DNA of 32,081 nucleotides from Candidatus Calescibacterium sp. GTDB lineage: Bacteria > Calescibacteriota > Calescibacteriia > Calescibacteriales > Calescibacteriaceae. The position numbers and the translations under genes were made by a program. This document shows, in pieces, positions 1-7,308 of this stretch. The notes under the pieces were generated by a model. It worked only from the letters and a program-made list of their open reading frames with translations. It searched no databases and had not been told where the DNA came from. The stretch spans positions 1-32,081 of the forward strand of contig JANXBU010000020.1 in assembly GCA_025060505.1 (NCBI GenBank), read 5' to 3'. Every line of letters begins with the position of its first letter. The stretch's first letter is position 1.

Positions 1-1
1 A

Positions 2-73
2 AAAGTAATAGCGAAGAAAATCCAAAAAGCAAAGACATTGAAGGATATTGACAAGATATTAAATTCAAATTAG
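2..73 (+). CDS. C-terminal end of an Rpn/PDDEXK-family transposase-like protein (partial)
   Basis: Frame 2 is open from the window edge to TAG at 71-73 and gives 23 residues ending KAKTLKDIDKILNSN. This closely resembles the tail of the minus-strand gene at the right edge (LLKAKTLKEFERKL), which has the helical C-terminus seen after the nuclease domain of Rpn (recombination-promoting nuclease / PDDEXK_2, DUF4351-like) proteins. Only the tail lies in the window, so the catalytic domain cannot be judged. The call rests on similarity between the two window ends and on family knowledge; the fragment is short. Confidence 0.5.
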   Translation, partial: KVIAKKIQKAKTLKDIDKILNSN

Positions 74-494
74 TCAGTGTTCAATCAAATCAATAAATTG
101 ACCATTGATTTTTTGGACAATTTGGTTTTGCTGTAATCGTTGGATCTTATGAGCAAACTCTATATCATTGTGCTCAATTGTTTGCAAAAGATCGAAAATT
201 TCAGAGAAAAGTAAACGTGATATCTTACAATCACAACAGATCTTTATTCAATTTGACCTGTTGTAAGTATTTGGTTACTTTATTATCGATATTGAAACAT
301 GCGAAACAGATATTTATGGTTTTAAAAGGGAGATAATAGTTGTTGATGAACTCTGGTGATTTAGAAAGTGATAGAGTTTATAGAGAAAGTTTTATGTAAA
401 ACTTTATCCGAAAGTTTGTTTATTTTTTAAAAATATAAGAGATCAAAGATTTGCCATTGAAATATTTGTGTTCGCTTCTGATTAAGATTTTCGG
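74..494. other. Intergenic stretch, no gene recognised
   Basis: About 420 bases between the partial gene at the left edge and tsaB. No open frame longer than a few dozen codons, no tRNA and no convincing terminator was seen. The region is AT-rich and could contain remnants of a decayed gene, but no protein motif is readable in any frame. The tsaB promoter should lie near its right end. Confidence 0.5.
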
Positions 495-1106
495 ATGGCA
501 GATGGAGTAGAATTATTTATTGACTTTACGTTCTCTAAATCTCTTTCTGTCTTGGTTTCAAAGGATGATAGTGTAAAGCATTTTATATCTGTTGCCAGTT
601 CTGAACATGTAAGCAAACTTTTACCATTGATTGTAGAAGATTGTATTAGAAACTCTGGACAAAATTTTTCATCTCTTTCAGGAATTTATATAGCAAATGG
701 TCCCGGTTCATTTACCGCTTTGAGAATTCTTGTGAGCTATATAAAAGGAATATATACAGCTTTATCTGTTCCGGTATATATATACAATTCAACTGATTGG
801 ATGGCTTACTATATACTGAAAAACAGAAAGAATCCGAAACAGAGTTTCACAATTGGTTTTTACTCTGGAGCTAAAAACTTCTATTATTTGTCAGAGTATA
901 TAGTAAAAGATGGTGTTCCTAAAATACAAAACAGTAGAGTTGTGGAATGTGGAGACAATATAGATTTTTCAGATAACGATATAGAAAAGGAGCTTGGGGC
1001 TAAATACCTTTTTTATCTGCATCTTGTAAAGGCTCCGGAGTCTGTGGATGTTGAAAAGCTCCAACCAAATTATCTTTTTTCAGAGATTTTGCAGATAAGT
1101 AAATGA
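495..1106 (+). CDS. tsaB: tRNA threonylcarbamoyladenosine biosynthesis protein TsaB
   Basis: Predicted TsaB (YeaZ), the ASKHA-fold partner of TsaD in the complex that adds threonylcarbamoyl to A37 of ANN-decoding tRNAs. The family signature GPGSF-T-LRI is present at residues 69-78 (GPGSFTALRI), preceded by the typical strand LSGIYIANG. At 203 residues it is slightly short for the family, and the C-terminal half is divergent. The ATG at 495 has no clear Shine-Dalgarno. The stop TGA at 1104-1106 overlaps the ATG of a short ORF (ATGA). tsaD, tsaE and rimI are not nearby. Confidence 0.85.
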   Translation: MADGVELFIDFTFSKSLSVLVSKDDSVKHFISVASSEHVSKLLPLIVEDCIRNSGQNFSSLSGIYIANGPGSFTALRILVSYIKGIYTALSVPVYIYNSTDWMAYYILKNRKNPKQSFTIGFYSGAKNFYYLSEYIVKDGVPKIQNSRVVECGDNIDFSDNDIEKELGAKYLFYLHLVKAPESVDVEKLQPNYLFSEILQISK

Positions 1107-1222
1107 AAATAGGGATTTGCCATTTGTTTGGATTTTTGTTTGCTATGCTCTTTTACCAAGGAGAACCCACGGTGTTTGAGACAGAGTATTATATTTCTTA
1201 TCATCTATATTATCTGTGCTGA
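1103..1222 (+). CDS. Possible 39-residue hydrophobic small protein coupled to tsaB
   Basis: The ATG overlaps the tsaB stop in an ATGA arrangement, typical of translational coupling. The frame runs 39 codons to TGA at 1220-1222. The N-terminus is hydrophobic (ICHLFGFLFAMLF), as in a signal anchor or signal peptide, and is followed by a tyrosine-rich tail. No family is recognised. It could be a chance frame; the overlap is the main argument for translation. Confidence 0.3.
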   Translation: MKIGICHLFGFLFAMLFYQGEPTVFETEYYISYHLYYLC

Positions 1223-1258
1223 TAAATATCATTCTTGAGATTGTGTGTAAAAAAGGAT

Positions 1259-2206
1259 TTATCTTATATAATACCTGAGCGTCATTTCTTTTCCCATTCT
1301 TTCTATCTTTATTTCGAACTGAGTTTCGTTCTGTATATCTGTGAAGATTTTCATTATTGTCTGTGGATTTGATATAGGGATTCCGTTTATGTTCTTTATG
1401 ACATCTCCGTCTTGTATGCCGATTGTTTTGTAGAAGCTTCCGGGAGATATATTCACTAACCTGAAACCTTTTATTTCCCCATCTTTTATGTAAGGTATTG
1501 CTCTTGCGTTTGTAAGAAGTGCTCCCATATCAGATAGGCTTGATTGAACGTATTCTCTGCGTATCTCGAATGTATTTTCTCCAACTTGTCTGAGATCTGG
1601 TCTGGATTCTTGTTGCATGGGCAGATTGGCGAAAGAAGGTATGCCCGGATTCTGTGGCAGGGAAACTTCTGGGGTCTGCTGCTGTTGTTGGGCGAATTTC
1701 TCTTTATCTTTTTCAAAGAGAAATATCAGCTCTTTTATATTTCCGCGAGTTATTTCGATCATATCATCTTTGATTGATGATATAATTGCTCCGGGCATAA
1801 TTTCTTCTCCCTGCTTTTTGACTATTATGTTTCCGCCAGCACGTGGTGCCAAAAATGCGTACTTTTGTGTTCTACCAACTATGGTACCAACTAATCTGTA
1901 AGTATCAGATAAAGGAGATATTATTGGTTGTATCTGCTCCGGCTCCACGGGCTTTGGTTGTTCTTTCGGTACATCTTTTCCTAAGATTCCGTTCTCCCAC
2001 AGAAAGCTTATATTATCTGGATTATATCCGTTTGTTTGGGCAATTTTTTTTTGTGTTTCTTCTTTTCTTTCAACAGGTTTTTTTTCTTGTATTCTGTCGC
2101 CTATGGTTAGGGATATTATTTTTAATGCTCCACCTGATACTTCAGCACCTATTATGAAAATAAGGGCGGGGATTATTAAATTTGTTAAGCTTATTTTTCT
2201 TAGCAT
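1259..2206 (-). CDS. gspC: Type II secretion system protein GspC-like (HR and PDZ domains)
   Basis: Inner-membrane component that links the outer-membrane secretin to the type II secretion platform. Residues ~8-32 form one hydrophobic membrane segment. A proline-rich linker follows, then a homology-region (HR) domain at ~100-165 that begins YRLVGTIVG and includes a strand-rich MPGAIISSIKDDMIEI segment. A glutamine-rich linker leads to a C-terminal PDZ domain (~215-315) with GFRLVNISPGSFYKTIG and DGDVIKNINGIPI, the typical GspC PDZ pattern. No other gsp genes are adjacent. The ATG directly follows a TATATATA run, so a leaderless transcript is possible. It converges on tsaB and diverges from thrS. 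Confidence 0.85.
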   Translation of the reverse strand: MLRKISLTNLIIPALIFIIGAEVSGGALKIISLTIGDRIQEKKPVERKEETQKKIAQTNGYNPDNISFLWENGILGKDVPKEQPKPVEPEQIQPIISPLSDTYRLVGTIVGRTQKYAFLAPRAGGNIIVKKQGEEIMPGAIISSIKDDMIEITRGNIKELIFLFEKDKEKFAQQQQQTPEVSLPQNPGIPSFANLPMQQESRPDLRQVGENTFEIRREYVQSSLSDMGALLTNARAIPYIKDGEIKGFRLVNISPGSFYKTIGIQDGDVIKNINGIPISNPQTIMKIFTDIQNETQFEIKIERMGKEMTLRYYIR

Positions 2207-2290
2207 TATATATATAAAACAATAGGAATTGGGCTCTAAATTTTTAACTTTTTCAAATTCGGCTCTTGAATAATTAAACTTTTGCTCTTT
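2207..2290. promoter_or_regulatory. Divergent promoter region of gspC and thrS
   Basis: This 84-base AT-rich gap separates two divergent genes. On the minus strand TTTTATATATATA runs directly into the gspC ATG. On the plus strand TTGAATAATTAAACT lies 11-25 bases before the thrS ATG at 2291. Neither gene has a Shine-Dalgarno. Promoter positions are inferred from base composition and gene arrangement only. Confidence 0.45.
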
Positions 2291-4219
2291 ATGAAAACAG
2301 GGCTTGAGATACTCAAAGAAAGAAATATTAATGATCCTTCAATAGCGGGTATAAAGCAAAGGGGTAAGGTTTATGATCTGCACACTCAGATTGATGAGAA
2401 CGAGCAATTTGAATTTATAAAGTATAGCTCGCCAGATGGATTGGATATAATGAGACACACATCTGCGCATGTTCTTGCTCAAGCTGTAAAACGTCTGTTT
2501 CCAGAAACTCTTCTTTCTGTTGGCCCAACAACAGAGGTTGGGTTCTTCTACGACTTCTATAGACCGGAAGGTTTTACCGAAGAAGATCTGAAAAAAATAG
2601 ATCAGGAAATGCAGAAGATAAAAAAGGAAAATCTCATAATTCAGAAGTTTGTAATGAAAAGAGAGGATGCTATTAGGTTCTATGAAGAAAGAGGTGAAAA
2701 ATTCAAAGTAGAGATTTTGAAAGATATAAAAGATGAGTATGTTTCTTTCTACAAACAGGGAGAGTTTGTTGATCTTTGCAGAGGTCCGCATCTTATCTCA
2801 ACAGGTAATGTTGGTGCAGTGAAACTTATAGGTTTATCTGCTGTTCACTTTAAAGGTAATGAAAACTTCCCAATGCTAACACGAATTTATGGAGTTGCCT
2901 TTGCAACTGAACAAGATCTTGAAAACTACTTCAAAATGCAGGAAGAGCTCAAAAAGAGAGATCACAGAAAACTCGGAAGAGAGCTTGATCTTTTCCTTAT
3001 AGATGAGGAAAATATTGGAGCTGGTTTGGTTGTATGGCTCCAAAAGGGTGCAAAGGTCAGAAGACTTATAGAGGATCTGTGGCTCAAGATACACGAGCAA
3101 AACGGCTATCAGCTGGTATATACACCACATGTTGCAAACGAAAAACTCTGGAAGATATCAGGTCACCTTGAACTTTACTCAAAGTTTATGTTTCCTTCTA
3201 TGTCGTTTGATACAAAAGAACAGGAGGAGGAAAAAGATGACTTTGAAAGAAAAGTGGGATATCAAGAAAAAATTTCTTATAGGCTCAAACCTATGAATTG
3301 CCCTTTTCACATTACAATATTCAAATCAAAAACAAGGTCTTATAGAGATCTACCGATGAGATTATGTGAGTTTGGTACGGTCTACAGGTATGAAAAAAGC
3401 GGTGTTCTTCACGGGCTTTTGCGAGTCAGAGGTTTCACACAAGATGATGCTCATATATTTCTGAAACTCGATCAGCTTGAGGATGAAGTTATCTCAGTTA
3501 TAGATATAATGAAGAGATTTCTTTCTGTTTTTGGATTCAAAGACTTTTTTGTTTTCCTTTCGACAAGACCGGAAAAAAGAGTAGGAACAGATGATGAATG
3601 GGATTTTGCTGAAAATGCTTTGAGAAAAGCATTAGATAAAAGTGGGTTTCAATATTCTATAGATCCTGGTGAAGGAGTTTTTTATGGACCAAAAATAGAT
3701 GTCAAGATAAAGGATGTTCTGGGAAGAGTTTGGCAATGCTCTACTATTCAGCTTGATTTCAACCTTCCTCGAAAATTCTCAGCTTTTTATGTTGATTCAG
3801 ATAACACAAGAAAGCAGGTTTATATAATACACAGAGCTATTTTGGGTTCTTTTGAAAGGTTCTTTGGAATACTTATTGAGCATACCGCTGGAAATCTACC
3901 TCACTACTTTGCACCTACGCAGTGTGTTGTTATAAGCGTTAAAGATACCGTAAATGACTACGCCGAGTTTATATATGATCTTTTGAGTAAATCTGGTTTG
4001 AGAGTCGAACTAGATCTGAATACTGGTCAGAGGCTCTCAAAGAGAATAAGAGATTGTGAGATCAGAAAAATTCCTTTTATGATTGTTCTTGGAGAAAAGG
4101 AAAAAAATGAAAAGGTTATTACAATAAGAGAAAAAGGTAAAGACGATATTAAAAAACTTTCGATACAGGAGGGAATAAATTATTTATTAGAACTATGCAC
4201 AAGAGTTTCTGGAGAGTAG
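2291..4219 (+). CDS. thrS: Threonine--tRNA ligase
   Basis: Class II synthetase charging tRNA-Thr. The N-terminus is short with a reduced TGS-like segment (SIAGIKQRGKVYDL). The second (editing) domain carries HTSAH at about residue 56. The catalytic core shows ENIGAGLVVWLQKGA (motif 1 region), MNCPFH with the zinc-ligand cysteine, motif 2 around RVRGFTQDDAHIF and motif 3 HRAILGSFERFFGILIEH. A C-terminal anticodon-binding domain follows (PTQCVVISV to the end). Total is 642 residues from the ATG, normal for the family. A TTG nine bases upstream is also in frame, but ATG at 2291 is preferred. The 3' end overlaps infC by 25 bases. Confidence 0.96.
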   Translation: MKTGLEILKERNINDPSIAGIKQRGKVYDLHTQIDENEQFEFIKYSSPDGLDIMRHTSAHVLAQAVKRLFPETLLSVGPTTEVGFFYDFYRPEGFTEEDLKKIDQEMQKIKKENLIIQKFVMKREDAIRFYEERGEKFKVEILKDIKDEYVSFYKQGEFVDLCRGPHLISTGNVGAVKLIGLSAVHFKGNENFPMLTRIYGVAFATEQDLENYFKMQEELKKRDHRKLGRELDLFLIDEENIGAGLVVWLQKGAKVRRLIEDLWLKIHEQNGYQLVYTPHVANEKLWKISGHLELYSKFMFPSMSFDTKEQEEEKDDFERKVGYQEKISYRLKPMNCPFHITIFKSKTRSYRDLPMRLCEFGTVYRYEKSGVLHGLLRVRGFTQDDAHIFLKLDQLEDEVISVIDIMKRFLSVFGFKDFFVFLSTRPEKRVGTDDEWDFAENALRKALDKSGFQYSIDPGEGVFYGPKIDVKIKDVLGRVWQCSTIQLDFNLPRKFSAFYVDSDNTRKQVYIIHRAILGSFERFFGILIEHTAGNLPHYFAPTQCVVISVKDTVNDYAEFIYDLLSKSGLRVELDLNTGQRLSKRIRDCEIRKIPFMIVLGEKEKNEKVITIREKGKDDIKKLSIQEGINYLLELCTRVSGE

Positions 4220-4725
4220 GGAGACAAATAAGAGCGGAACAAGTAAGGGTAATAGATGAAGAGGGGAGACAAATAGGGGTATTCCCGATCTATCAGGCTC
4301 TGAAGCTCGCGGAGGAAAAAGGACTGGACCTTGTTGAGGTTGCTCCTGATGCAAATCCTCCGGTCTGCAAAATTGTCGATTTTGGAAAGTTTTTGTACGA
4401 GCAAAAGAAGAAAGAAAAAGAAGCGAAAAAGAAACAGAAGGTTATAGAAGTGAAAGAGATTCAATTTTCTCCAACCATTCAAGATCATGATATTGAGATA
4501 AAGGTAAAAAAAATAAAGGAATGGCTTTCAGATAGCTCAAAGGTAAAAATCAACATAAGAGGTGTTGGAAGAGAAGGTATGCACGAAGAAGTTCTCAGAT
4601 CTGTTATGGATAAAGTTATAACAGCAATCGGTGATGTTGGAGTTTTAGAGAAACAGCCTTATAAAGAAGGAAGAAATCTTGTATGTATTGTTGCTCCTAA
4701 TCCAAAAAGGAGGAAAGCAGAATAA
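4195..4725 (+). CDS. infC: Translation initiation factor IF-3
   Basis: IF-3 binds the 30S subunit and checks start-codon and initiator tRNA pairing. The N-terminal domain (IRAEQVRVIDEEGRQIGV, then LDLVEVAPDANPPVCKIVDFGKF) and the lysine-rich interdomain helix (residues ~65-85) are textbook. The C-terminal domain has KEIQFSPTIQDHDIEIKVKK and ends in the conserved MDKVITAIGDVG-like segment. 176 residues, typical length. The ATG at 4195 lies inside the end of thrS and has no good Shine-Dalgarno, which fits translational coupling. The usual rpmI-rplT genes do not follow. Confidence 0.96.
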   Translation: MHKSFWRVGRQIRAEQVRVIDEEGRQIGVFPIYQALKLAEEKGLDLVEVAPDANPPVCKIVDFGKFLYEQKKKEKEAKKKQKVIEVKEIQFSPTIQDHDIEIKVKKIKEWLSDSSKVKINIRGVGREGMHEEVLRSVMDKVITAIGDVGVLEKQPYKEGRNLVCIVAPNPKRRKAE

Positions 4726-4745
4726 ATTCATTTGTTTTCTGTTTA

Positions 4746-4771
4746 ATTTATTATTTTTATTTATTATTTTT
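4746..4771 (+). repeat. 13-base tandem duplication after infC
   Basis: The AT-only unit ATTTATTATTTTT occurs twice in tandem at 4746-4758 and 4759-4771, starting 20 bases after the infC stop. It may be simple low-complexity slippage. It resembles in position the longer duplications after hslU, galU and the malic enzyme gene. Confidence 0.6.
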
Positions 4772-4896
4772 GATGCATCTTCCAGAGAGTTCTGCAAAAA
4801 TTCGGTAAATAAACAAAAATTGTCAAAACATTTAAAAGTTTAGAACAACTGTTCGAAAAGTGAATTAAACAAAAAGGAGATAAGGAGTTTTTAGTT

Positions 4897-6012
4897 ATGC
4901 AGGAGAGAAAGAAAAAGATAAGTCCTGAGAATAGAGACCGAAGAGAAGAAGTTCGGGGTGGCAAAAAATCAAAGAAATTTAAGTGTCTTGTAACGGGCGC
5001 TTGCGGGTTTTCTGGATCGTATATGGTTGATATACTCTTGAAAAGCGGATACGAAGTTATTGCAACAGATAGAGAAGATGCTCCAAGAAAATGGCTTAAT
5101 CCAGAAGCAAAATTTATCCCATCTGATCTTACAGATAAGAAAACTCTTGAGGGAGTTATGGATTCTGTTGAGGTTATATTTCATCCAGCTGCTGTGTTCA
5201 ATTATTCTGCACCACTTGATCTTCTAGTAAAAGTAAATGTTTATGGAACAAAGAATTTACTTGATGTAGCAATTCACAGAGGTGTGAGAAAGATTGTGGT
5301 CTGGAGTACGGCCGGAGTTTATGATGTAAGCAAATCAGAAGGAATTCCAATTTCGGAAGAAGGTCCAATAGGTCCTTCTAACAATTATGAATATTCTAAG
5401 CTTAAGCAAGAAGAGTTAGCTATGGAGTATTACGCTTCGGGAAAAATAGATGTATCTATAATAAGACCTGCTCCTATATATGGTCCGAGAAATATTTATG
5501 GGTTTGCCAACATAGTCTTTGGAGTAGCAAAAACTAAATTACCTATTTTGCCAATTCCAAGAATAAATAACAAGGCGGTTTCTGTTCATGTTGAAGATGT
5601 TTGTGAATCTGCACTGTTTTTAGCTAACAGCGAAGTTTCTTCCGGTCAAATTTATACAATTGTAGATGATTCTGACTACACCTTTTCTGAAATTGTTTCT
5701 ATTGTTGGTAAACTCACAGATAAAACTGTTATGGAATTGCCCATAGTTGTGAATGCAAAAGCTTTATCTTTTGTTTCTCTTCAAATAGCTCGTTTTTCTT
5801 CTCTGTTGAGAAAATATTTTCCTTTAATACTAAATAATCCGTATCTTGAAGTTCTTAAATATCTTGAGGAAGATACTGCAAGGTATATAGCTCACTCTTT
5901 TAGGTTCTCTAACTCAAAACTCAAATCTACTGGTTATAAATTGAAGTATCCAGATTTGAAAGACGGTTTGCCGATGACAATCAAGTGGTATAAGGAATAT
6001 GGTTATTTGTAG
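4897..6012 (+). CDS. NAD(P)-dependent epimerase/dehydratase (extended SDR)
   Basis: Extended short-chain dehydrogenase of the NAD-dependent epimerase / 3-beta-HSD type, acting on a nucleotide sugar or a sterol/terpenoid-like substrate; the substrate cannot be read from sequence. The Rossmann glycine motif TGACGFSGSY is at about residue 33, after an unusual, highly charged N-terminal extension of ~28 residues. FHPAAVFNY, the STAGVYD strand and the catalytic Y-x3-K in YEYSKLK are present, then RPAPIYGPRN and the substrate-domain sequence VHVEDV. 371 residues. A strong Shine-Dalgarno (AGGAGATAAGGAG) lies ~10 bases upstream of the ATG. Confidence 0.85.
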   Translation: MQERKKKISPENRDRREEVRGGKKSKKFKCLVTGACGFSGSYMVDILLKSGYEVIATDREDAPRKWLNPEAKFIPSDLTDKKTLEGVMDSVEVIFHPAAVFNYSAPLDLLVKVNVYGTKNLLDVAIHRGVRKIVVWSTAGVYDVSKSEGIPISEEGPIGPSNNYEYSKLKQEELAMEYYASGKIDVSIIRPAPIYGPRNIYGFANIVFGVAKTKLPILPIPRINNKAVSVHVEDVCESALFLANSEVSSGQIYTIVDDSDYTFSEIVSIVGKLTDKTVMELPIVVNAKALSFVSLQIARFSSLLRKYFPLILNNPYLEVLKYLEEDTARYIAHSFRFSNSKLKSTGYKLKYPDLKDGLPMTIKWYKEYGYL

Positions 6013-6071
6013 TTGAGGATTTGGAGTAGAAAGAAGTTTGCATTACCATAAAAATAAAGGGAGGTTGTAAT

Positions 6072-6158
6072 ATGGAGTATTTTTCTTATGTCTTTGGTGC
6101 ATATTTGATTTTTTGGATTTTTCTGATAGTTTTGGTGATATATGTATTGAGAAAATAG
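6072..6158 (+). CDS. CcmD-like small membrane protein (28 residues)
   Basis: ATG at 6072 follows GGGAGGTT at 6060-6067, a good Shine-Dalgarno at normal spacing. The 28-codon frame ends in TAG at 6156-6158. The peptide begins MEYFSYVFGAYLIFW, continues as one hydrophobic helix and ends VLRK. This is the layout of CcmD/CcmD-family proteins: aromatic S/F-Y-x-F-x-A-Y start, one transmembrane helix, basic end. CcmD helps release holo-CcmE from the CcmABC haem exporter in cytochrome c maturation. No other ccm genes lie in this window. It follows the epimerase gene by 59 bases, in front of a terminator. Confidence 0.65.
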   Translation: MEYFSYVFGAYLIFWIFLIVLVIYVLRK

Positions 6159-6182
6159 TTTGTTTTGAAGAGAAAGCTTATC

Positions 6183-6236
6183 ACCAATTATATTACTTCA
6201 ATATTCTGATATTTTCTGAAGTAATTGGTCTTTTTT
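6183..6236 (+). terminator. Intrinsic terminator after the epimerase / CcmD-like unit
   Basis: The left arm ACCAATTA..ACTTCA (6183-6200, interrupted by about five extra bases) pairs with TGAAGTAATTGGT (6217-6229). A run of T follows at 6231-6236. The stem is AT-rich with a bulge, but the symmetry and U-tract are clear. Confidence 0.7.
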
Positions 6237-6392
6237 GATTTGGTTGGATTTGGTCTGGGATATTTGCAGGATTTTGTTTCTCGGGAATTCTCTTGGGATA
6301 ACAGTCTGAGATATTATTTAGATGCTTGCTGAAAGTTATTGCAACGATTCGGAGTTGAACTGAATTTAAAGGCTTTTGGTACTCTTGGAATG

Positions 6393-6464
6393 AGCGGGCG
6401 ACGGGACTTGAACCCGCGACCTACAGCATGGCAAGCTGTCGCTCTACCACTGAGCTACGCCCGC
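6393..6464 (-). tRNA. tRNA-Gly (GCC)
   Basis: The minus strand reads GCGGGCG (acceptor), TAGCTCAGTGGTAGAGC (D arm), ACAGC-TTGCCAT-GCTGT (anticodon arm, anticodon GCC) and GCGGGTTCAAGTCCCGT (T arm), closing with CGCCCGC and discriminator T. The 3' CCA is not encoded. A TAATAT box lies ~10 bases upstream of the 5' end, at about 6470-6480 on the plus strand, as a likely promoter element. Confidence 0.97.
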
Positions 6465-6575
6465 AGAGACTTAATATTATCAATAATCATTTCCTAATTT
6501 TTTTGTGATTATTTTCAAAAGCTTTTGATTTTTCATTCAGTTTGTATTCAGACAGAATTATTATATCAGGTCTAT

Positions 6576-7250
6576 ATGGATCTGAAAGTAGTTGGAGTTC
6601 TTTCTTACTTTCCGCTTGAATCAGCTTATATAAGAGGATGCAAAAAGTACAACGATATTATTGAAGTAAGGGCTGATCTAATAGGAGAAAAATATCAGGA
6701 GGCAATTGAGAAGTTTACCAAAATAAAACCTATATTGCTTACGGTAAGATCTGAAAAAGAAGGTGGAGTATATGTACCTTCAAGGAAGGAAATATATATT
6801 CGTAACATAGACAAAGTTGAGTTTATAGATATTGAGTTATCCTCTATTCATGAGATGCAATTCGTTGTCCATCATGCGCGAGCCAAAAAAAAGAAAGTGA
6901 TTTTGTCATATCATTCTTTTGACTCAATTCCCAAGGAAAGAGAACTAGATAAATTGGTTCAGAGAGCTGAACTTGCAAACGCAGATATGTTCAAGGCCGC
7001 TATATTTACTTTATCTCATAGAACAATTGTTGAGCTATGCTTATGGCTCAGAAAGATTACATTTAAAAAAACTCTGGATCTGTGCGTTATGTGTATGGGA
7101 AGTCCGAAAATATCTTTGATTTCAAGGATTGTTTTTCCTGTTTTTGGATCAAAGCTGGTTTACGGAAAGCTTGGAAAAGCTTCCGCAGCTCCGGGACAGC
7201 CCGACTCGTTTCTTCTCTACAAAATACTGAAAGAAGAAAGATATTCTTGA
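6576..7250 (+). CDS. aroD: 3-dehydroquinate dehydratase, type I
   Basis: Shikimate-pathway enzyme converting 3-dehydroquinate to 3-dehydroshikimate through a Schiff base. Residues typical of type I are visible: IIEVRADL, ILLTVR, the catalytic histidine in SYHSF, the Schiff-base lysine in MFKAA, and the C-terminal substrate-binding block MGSPKISLISR ... SAAPGQ. The ATG at 6576 (MDLKVVGVLSYFP) gives 224 residues, the normal family length. An in-frame TTG at 6525 would add 17 residues without homology, so 6576 is preferred. No Shine-Dalgarno is evident; TTATAT lies ~11 bases upstream. Confidence 0.92.
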   Translation: MDLKVVGVLSYFPLESAYIRGCKKYNDIIEVRADLIGEKYQEAIEKFTKIKPILLTVRSEKEGGVYVPSRKEIYIRNIDKVEFIDIELSSIHEMQFVVHHARAKKKKVILSYHSFDSIPKERELDKLVQRAELANADMFKAAIFTLSHRTIVELCLWLRKITFKKTLDLCVMCMGSPKISLISRIVFPVFGSKLVYGKLGKASAAPGQPDSFLLYKILKEERYS

Positions 7251-7308
7251 ATCATCAGAAGTTCTGAAATCTCATAAAATTTAAAAATTCTCGTAATTGT
7301 TTTGAATT

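Noticed and set aside
2207-2290. T-box or similar riboswitch before thrS
   Set aside because: The 84-base gap is too short and lacks a specifier hairpin or an antiterminator sequence.
2339-2791. 150-codon minus-strand frame inside thrS
   Set aside because: Antisense shadow; thrS coding is certain on the other strand.
6237-6392. Possible further small gene between the terminator and tRNA-Gly
   Set aside because: All frames are short, without a ribosome-binding site or recognisable product.
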